This document shows positions 6,730 through 10,264 of a stretch of 10,264 nucleotides of DNA, one piece after another. Source of the DNA: Ignavibacteriales bacterium (GTDB lineage Bacteria; Bacteroidota; Ignavibacteria; Ignavibacteriales; Melioribacteraceae); NCBI GenBank assembly GCA_020059785.1, contig JAGVBL010000320.1:1-10264 (forward strand), in the 5' to 3' direction. A model generated the notes under the pieces. That model did no database searches. It worked only from the letters and a program-made list of their open reading frames with translations, and was not told the DNA's origin. Position 1 is the first letter of the stretch. Every line of letters starts with the position of its first letter. Both the position numbers and the translations under genes were made by a program.

Positions 6730-8052
6730 CTAAACAGATTGACGTCCTATACTGATATAACTAAATCCAAGTTCTTTCATTTTTTCCGGTTCAAATACAT
6801 TTCTACCGTCAAAGATCAAGTTAGTTTTAAGAAGTTTCTTAACAAGTTCAAAATCCGGATTCCGGAATTCATTCCATTCTGTTAGAATAAGTAATGCTTC
6901 AGCCTCTTTTAAAGCGTCATATTGATCGATAGCATAATGAAGAATATCATTCAAATAAAAGCGTGCATTATCAATTGCTGCCGGATCATAAGCAGAAATC
7001 TTTGCGCCAAGCTTAGCAAGTTCTTTAATAATTACAATTGATGGAGCTTCGCGCATATCGTCAGTATTTGGTTTGAATGATAATCCCCATACAGCAAACT
7101 TTTTACCGCTAATATTATTTTTAAAGTGATTTAATATTTTACTTACTATAACAAGCTTTTGAGATTTGTTTACCTCATCAACTACTTTAAGAATTTTCAT
7201 TGGGGATTTATAATCTTGCGAGGTTTTTATCAATGCATTAACATCTTTAGGAAAACATGAGCCGCCATAGCCGATTCCAGGGAATAAAAACCTTTTACCA
7301 ATCCTTGTATCCGAGCCCATTGCTTTGCGAACATTATCAACGTTAGCACCAACAACTTCACAAAAATTTGCGAGTTCATTCATGAATGTAATCCTCATCG
7401 CCAGATATGAATTGGATGCATATTTTGTAACTTCAGAACTTTCTGGATCCATCTCAAATATAGGGTTCCCCTGACGAACAAATGGTTCATACAATTCTCT
7501 CATTTTTTCAAAAACGTTTTGAGATTTTGCTCCTACAACAATTCTATCTGGCTTCATAAAATCTTCTACTGCAAATCCTTCTCGTAAAAATTCAGGATTA
7601 GATACAACTTCAAAATTTTTGACACCATGATTCTGAAGTATTTCAGTAGTTTTTCGTGCTGTTCCAACCGGTACAGTACTTTTATTAACTATTATTTTAA
7701 TATTGGTTGAGCTCTCTTCACGTAAAATTTTCCCTATATCATTAGCCACACGAAATACATGCTGAAGATCTGCCGAACCGTCTTCGCCTTGTGGAGTTGG
7801 AAGGCAAAGAAAAATAATTTCCGAATTCATTACAGAAGTTTTCAAATCATCTGAAAATAGTAATCTCTTCTTTTCAATATTTCGATTGAATAGTATACCC
7901 AGACCGGGTTCATAAATCGGTACTATCCCTTCATTTAGTTTTCTCAATTTCTCATTATCATTATCAACGCAAATTACTTTGTTTCCCATTTCTGCAAAAC
8001 ATGTTCCTGTAACCAGACCAACATAACCACTTCCAATTACTGCAAGGTTCAT
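6730..8052 (-). CDS. ugd: UDP-glucose 6-dehydrogenase
   Basis: This enzyme oxidises UDP-glucose twice with NAD+ to give UDP-glucuronate, a precursor for acidic surface polysaccharides. The 440-residue length is typical. It shows the NAD-binding motif GSGYVG (7-12) ending in the acidic CVDND (28-32), STVPVGT (125-131), NPEFLREG (152-159), KYASNSYLAM (210-219), and the active-site segment GYGGSCFPKD (261-270), with Cys266 as thiohemiacetal nucleophile and Lys269. The C-terminal UDP-binding domain carries FKPNTDDMREAPS (327-339) and DGRN (415-418). GDP-mannose dehydrogenases share the fold, but the overall pattern fits the UDP-glucose enzymes. The ATG has a strong SD (GGGAGG, 8062-8057), and the gene is 15 bases after rmlC, as the last gene of the galE-rmlC-ugd operon. 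Confidence 0.95.
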   Translation of the reverse strand: MNLAVIGSGYVGLVTGTCFAEMGNKVICVDNDNEKLRKLNEGIVPIYEPGLGILFNRNIEKKRLLFSDDLKTSVMNSEIIFLCLPTPQGEDGSADLQHVFRVANDIGKILREESSTNIKIIVNKSTVPVGTARKTTEILQNHGVKNFEVVSNPEFLREGFAVEDFMKPDRIVVGAKSQNVFEKMRELYEPFVRQGNPIFEMDPESSEVTKYASNSYLAMRITFMNELANFCEVVGANVDNVRKAMGSDTRIGKRFLFPGIGYGGSCFPKDVNALIKTSQDYKSPMKILKVVDEVNKSQKLVIVSKILNHFKNNISGKKFAVWGLSFKPNTDDMREAPSIVIIKELAKLGAKISAYDPAAIDNARFYLNDILHYAIDQYDALKEAEALLILTEWNEFRNPDFELVKKLLKTNLIFDGRNVFEPEKMKELGFSYISIGRQSV

Positions 8053-8067
8053 CTATCCTCCCAAATA

Positions 8068-8616
8068 TTAGTAGACAAAGTCTTTAGCAATCCGGTTGAA
8101 TGGAGTTGCTTTCAAATCTTTTTCTGATACAACTGGATAATCAACTTTCCAATTTATATTTAATTGCGGATCATTATATAGAATTGCTCTTTCATTCTCT
8201 TTGCTATATAGCTCAGTACATTTGTAGCTGAAAATTGCATTATCGGACAACACAGAAAATCCATGTGCAAAGCCAGGGGGAATCCACAATTGAAATTTAT
8301 TTTCTTCACTAAGTTCACATGAATAATATTTTCCGAAAGTTGGAGAACCAAAACGAATATCAACGGCAACATCCAGAACTTTTCCTAACAATACAGAACA
8401 TAACTTTCCCTGTGCAAATGGAGGAGTTTGGTAATGTAAACCTCTAATAGTACCTTTTACAGATTTTGAGATGTTATCCTGAATAAAAGAAGTTTCAATT
8501 CCCCCTTCGATGTACTTCTTGTTATTGAAGGACTCATAAAAATAACCACGCAAATCTTCAAAGATATCCGGTTTGATAACAAGTAAACCTTCCAAATATG
8601 TTTTTTCAAATATCAA
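8068..8616 (-). CDS. rmlC: dTDP-4-dehydrorhamnose 3,5-epimerase
   Basis: RmlC epimerises C3 and C5 of dTDP-4-dehydro-6-deoxy-D-glucose on the way to dTDP-L-rhamnose. At 182 residues it has normal length for this cupin enzyme. Seen are DLRGYFYESFN (21-31), QDNIS (46-50), RGLHYQTPPFAQGK (58-71) with the probable catalytic base His61, VAVDIRFGSPTFG (83-95), PPGFAHGF (113-120) and YKCTELYS (131-138) with the active-site tyrosine. The start codon is TTG (8616-8614), supported by AAGAGG (8627-8622) five bases ahead; this SD overlaps the galE stop codon, so the two genes are probably translationally coupled. The partner reductase rmlD lies in a separate minus-strand operon about 3.5 kb away. Confidence 0.94.
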   Translation of the reverse strand: MIFEKTYLEGLLVIKPDIFEDLRGYFYESFNNKKYIEGGIETSFIQDNISKSVKGTIRGLHYQTPPFAQGKLCSVLLGKVLDVAVDIRFGSPTFGKYYSCELSEENKFQLWIPPGFAHGFSVLSDNAIFSYKCTELYSKENERAILYNDPQLNINWKVDYPVVSEKDLKATPFNRIAKDFVY

Positions 8617-8621
8617 AATAA

Positions 8622-8627
8622 CCTCTT
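8622..8627 (-). promoter_or_regulatory. SD site that fixes the TTG start of rmlC
   Basis: AAGAGG on the minus strand overlaps the galE TAA (8628-8626) and lies five bases before the TTG at 8616-8614. No ATG lies at the expected N-terminus of the protein. Confidence 0.65.
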
Positions 8628-9600
8628 AAAATTTTGGATTTTGATGCCAATTCCAAGCAGTAGAAATAATTTGATCGATAGAGAACTCCGGTTTCCAATT
8701 CAATAGTTTTTCTGCTTTGGTGAAATCCGCAACCAGAATTGCCGGATCCCCTGCCCGCCTTTCAACAATCTGGTAATTTATTTTTTTACCTGTAATATTA
8801 ATCGCTCTATTAATTATATCAAGTACAGAGTTTCCAGCGCCGGTTCCAAGATTAATGATCTGTGAATCTCCAACTTCGTAAAGATAGTCAATTGCTTTAA
8901 GATGGGCATCTGCAAGGTCATTAACATGGATGTAATCCCGGATACATGTGCCATCATTGGTTGAGTAATCATTTCCAAATACAAATACCTTTTCCCTTTT
9001 TTGAAGTGCGGTTTCAAGAACAATTGGAATTAGATGAGGTTCAGGCAAATGACTTTCACCTATTAAACCGGAAGGATCAGCACCGGCAGCATTGAAGTAT
9101 CGCAAGGATATGTACTTCATACCATAAGCATCATCAAAATCATTCAGGATTTTTTCAATTGTAAGTTTTGTGTTAGCATAAGGATTAATAGGATTGGATT
9201 TCTGATCTTCACTAATTGGAATTTTTTCGGGGTTGCCGTATATGGAACATGTGGAAGAGAAAACGAATTTGTTAACCCCAATTTCTTTACATGCTTTAAT
9301 AAGATTGAAACTGCCAACTACATTGTTATTATAATACAAAAGAGGATTTTCGACGGATTCACCAACGTAAGCGAAAGCGGCAAAATGAACTACTGCATCG
9401 GGCTTATGAAATGACAATGCTTTTAACAAATTATCGTAATCAAGAATATCAATCTTTTCGAAAATTGCATTTGAATGAATTGCTTCTTTATGACCGCGGC
9501 ACAAATTATCAATTACAACAACATCAATATTTTTTCCGGTTAGAAGATTTACAAAATGCGAGCCGATATATCCCGCACCACCGGTTACAAGTATTTTCAA
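8626..9600 (-). CDS. galE: UDP-glucose 4-epimerase
   Basis: GalE interconverts UDP-glucose and UDP-galactose (and in some organisms UDP-GlcNAc/UDP-GalNAc) using tightly bound NAD+. The 324-residue protein has the glycine motif TGGAGYIGSH (6-15), DNLCRGH (31-37), AAFAYVGESVENP (74-86), SSTCSIYGNP (115-124), the catalytic Tyr141-x3-Lys145 in NPYANTK, RYFNAAGADP (167-176), and RDYIHVNDLADAH (221-233). The start is a TTG at 9600-9598 with AGAGG (9610-9606) five bases upstream; the protein then begins directly with MKILVTGG, as GalE proteins usually do. It is the first gene of galE-rmlC-ugd and has a Bacteroidota-type promoter candidate just upstream. Substrate range is not decidable by eye. Confidence 0.95.
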   Translation of the reverse strand: MKILVTGGAGYIGSHFVNLLTGKNIDVVVIDNLCRGHKEAIHSNAIFEKIDILDYDNLLKALSFHKPDAVVHFAAFAYVGESVENPLLYYNNNVVGSFNLIKACKEIGVNKFVFSSTCSIYGNPEKIPISEDQKSNPINPYANTKLTIEKILNDFDDAYGMKYISLRYFNAAGADPSGLIGESHLPEPHLIPIVLETALQKREKVFVFGNDYSTNDGTCIRDYIHVNDLADAHLKAIDYLYEVGDSQIINLGTGAGNSVLDIINRAINITGKKINYQIVERRAGDPAILVADFTKAEKLLNWKPEFSIDQIISTAWNWHQNPKF

Positions 9601-9605
9601 TACAA

Positions 9606-9610
9606 CCTCT
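9606..9610 (-). promoter_or_regulatory. SD site that fixes the TTG start of galE
   Basis: AGAGG on the minus strand lies five bases before the TTG at 9600-9598, the same spacing as at rmlC. The TTG places the Rossmann glycine motif at its normal distance from the N-terminus. Confidence 0.65.
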
Positions 9611-9625
9611 AATCAATGAATCACT

Positions 9626-9654
9626 CAAAAATACAAAAAATATTATTTTTCAAA
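9626..9654 (-). promoter_or_regulatory. probable promoter of the galE-rmlC-ugd operon
   Basis: On the minus strand TTTG (9654-9651), 17 bases, then TATTTTTG (9633-9626) exactly match the Bacteroidota pattern TTTG ... TAnnTTTG. Transcription would start near 9620, leaving a leader of about 20 bases that carries the galE SD. Confidence 0.5.
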
Positions 9655-9684
9655 CCTTATGTTATACCTAAATATAATAATTAA

Positions 9685-9715
9685 TTGCAGGTAGAATTAA
9701 TTTCGATTAATTTGG
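9685..9715 (+). promoter_or_regulatory. possible promoter of the carboxymuconolactone-decarboxylase-family gene, overlapping a dyad
   Basis: TTG (9685-9687), 20 bases, then TAATTTGG (9708-9715), which differs from TAnnTTTG at one position. The predicted start near 9722 leaves a leader of about 24 bases with AGGA (9735-9738). The -7 element overlaps the perfect dyad AATTAAT-TTCG-ATTAATT at 9695-9712, which could be an operator. Confidence 0.3.
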
Positions 9716-9745
9716 GATTCAGAAATAGATAAATAGGAATTACAT

Positions 9746-10069
9746 ATGGCACAATTACCTAAGAGATTTGAAAGATTCTTAAAAGAATATCCGGAAGTAG
9801 CCGTTGCATATGAGAACCTTGGCGATGCTGTTCATAAACAGGGGCCGCTTGATGAAAAAACACGTGCATTAATAAAAATTGCTTTAGCTGCCGGATCAAA
9901 AATGGAAGGAGCTGTTCATGCTCAGGTTAGAAAAGCAGTTAAATTAAAATTAACAAAAGCTGAAATCCGTCAGGTCGCATTGTTATCAATTCCGACAATC
10001 GGATTTCCGGCGGCAATGGCTGTAATGAGCTGGATAGATGATATTCTGGATAAAAAAAAGGGTAAATAA
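9746..10069 (+). CDS. carboxymuconolactone decarboxylase (AhpD-like) family protein, without cysteines
   Basis: This 107-residue, mostly helical protein fits a single CMD-family domain. The segment LDEKTRALIKIALAAGSK (35-52), then EGAVHAQVRKAV (54-65), then LTKAEIRQVALL (69-80) follows the family layout of substrate or redox helix, histidine-type helix and the 't.eEi.ev' helix. AhpD peroxidase partners use a CxxC pair, but this protein has no cysteine at all, so a thiol-disulfide role of the AhpD kind is unlikely. Glu54 and His58 are the polar residues near the usual active site. The family includes decarboxylases, hydrolases and many proteins of unknown role; I cannot choose among them. The ATG has an SD (AGGA, 9735-9738) seven bases ahead. 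The next reading frame begins three bases after its stop, suggesting an operon. Confidence 0.85.
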   Translation: MAQLPKRFERFLKEYPEVAVAYENLGDAVHKQGPLDEKTRALIKIALAAGSKMEGAVHAQVRKAVKLKLTKAEIRQVALLSIPTIGFPAAMAVMSWIDDILDKKKGK

Positions 10070-10072
10070 ATT

Positions 10073-10264
10073 TTGATCATTAAATCCGGGAATTATTCTT
10101 TTCAACCTCTAATTGATCCTAAAAGAATTATTGCAATTTGGGGATTCAGCGAAGCCGCATTAGGAGGAATTTTACACGCATTAAAAATTCCTTTGACAGG
10201 AATGTTTGTTGGTGGTGCAGCTGTTATTTTCATAACACTTCTTGCTCATTATTCTCAAAAAAAA
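10073..10264 (+). CDS. N-terminal part of an unidentified membrane protein (cut by window edge)
   Basis: A frame starting with TTG at 10073 stays open to the window end (64 codons). It begins three bases after the stop of the preceding gene and in the same frame, with AAGGG (10058-10062) as a possible, somewhat distant SD. After a polar start with PLIDPKR, two hydrophobic stretches follow: IIAIWGFSEAALGGILHAL (19-37) and LTGMFVGGAAVIFITLLAHY (41-60), joined by a short KIP turn. This looks like a glycine-rich polytopic inner-membrane protein. The general look recalls small integral transporters, but no family motif is complete and I give no function. Close spacing to the preceding gene suggests co-expression. 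Confidence 0.6.
   Translation, partial: MIIKSGNYSFQPLIDPKRIIAIWGFSEAALGGILHALKIPLTGMFVGGAAVIFITLLAHYSQKK

Noticed and set aside
8160..8372. Minus-strand open frame of 70 codons inside rmlC
   Set aside because: It is an out-of-frame shadow of the conserved cupin core of rmlC.
9411..9671. Plus-strand open frame of 86 codons across the galE start
   Set aside because: It is antisense to the GalE NAD-binding region, runs through the galE promoter and has no SD or recognisable domain.
1..10264. CRISPR array, tRNA or rRNA gene, transposase or prophage
   Set aside because: No regularly spaced repeats, cloverleaf sequences or recognisable mobile-element proteins were seen on either strand.

Overview
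The window is A+T-rich and holds nine confident genes or gene parts plus some debris at the left end. The best lineage guess is Ignavibacteria or a close relative in the Bacteroidota/Chlorobiota group. Three things point there: a large secreted protein ending in a type IX secretion (T9SS) sorting domain of the 'NYPNPFNP' kind, a BshA enzyme for bacillithiol-type thiols, and a promoter upstream of galE that fits the Bacteroidota -33/-7 pattern (TTTG, then TAnnTTTG). Several genes nevertheless have strong Shine-Dalgarno (SD) sites, and at least three start at GTG or TTG. The lineage is an inference from gene content only.

Left part (1-3620). Bases 1-54 look like the last 17 codons of a plus-strand gene, followed by a small hairpin with a T run. 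Convergent to it, 94-346 on the minus strand looks like a short exported-protein gene broken by a frameshift. It begins two bases after a DUF3160-type T9SS cargo gene (349-2901, minus). Next is a small secreted protein (3175-3540, minus) that I read as an H-type lectin. It has its own promoter candidate, a strong SD and a clean intrinsic terminator.

Middle part (3682-6682). A minus-strand pair encodes a PfkB-family sugar kinase and an RmlD-like dTDP-4-dehydrorhamnose reductase, with abutting or slightly overlapping ends. bshA, the first enzyme of bacillithiol synthesis, is divergent from this pair on the plus strand.

Right part (6730-10264). A compact minus-strand operon galE - rmlC - ugd supplies or modifies nucleotide sugars: UDP-galactose, dTDP-rhamnose and UDP-glucuronate. 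Divergent from it on the plus strand are a cysteine-free carboxymuconolactone-decarboxylase-family protein and, three bases later, the start of a membrane protein cut by the window edge.

Together, most of the window makes activated sugars for surface polysaccharide (galE, rmlC, ugd, rmlD). Two secreted proteins, one a probable carbohydrate binder, and one thiol-redox gene lie among them. rmlA and rmlB, which the rhamnose pathway also needs, are not in the window. I saw no tRNA, rRNA, CRISPR array, insertion sequence or prophage gene. No clearly new multi-gene system is evident; the lectin, the frameshifted exported ORF and the intergenic dyads are the most worth checking.
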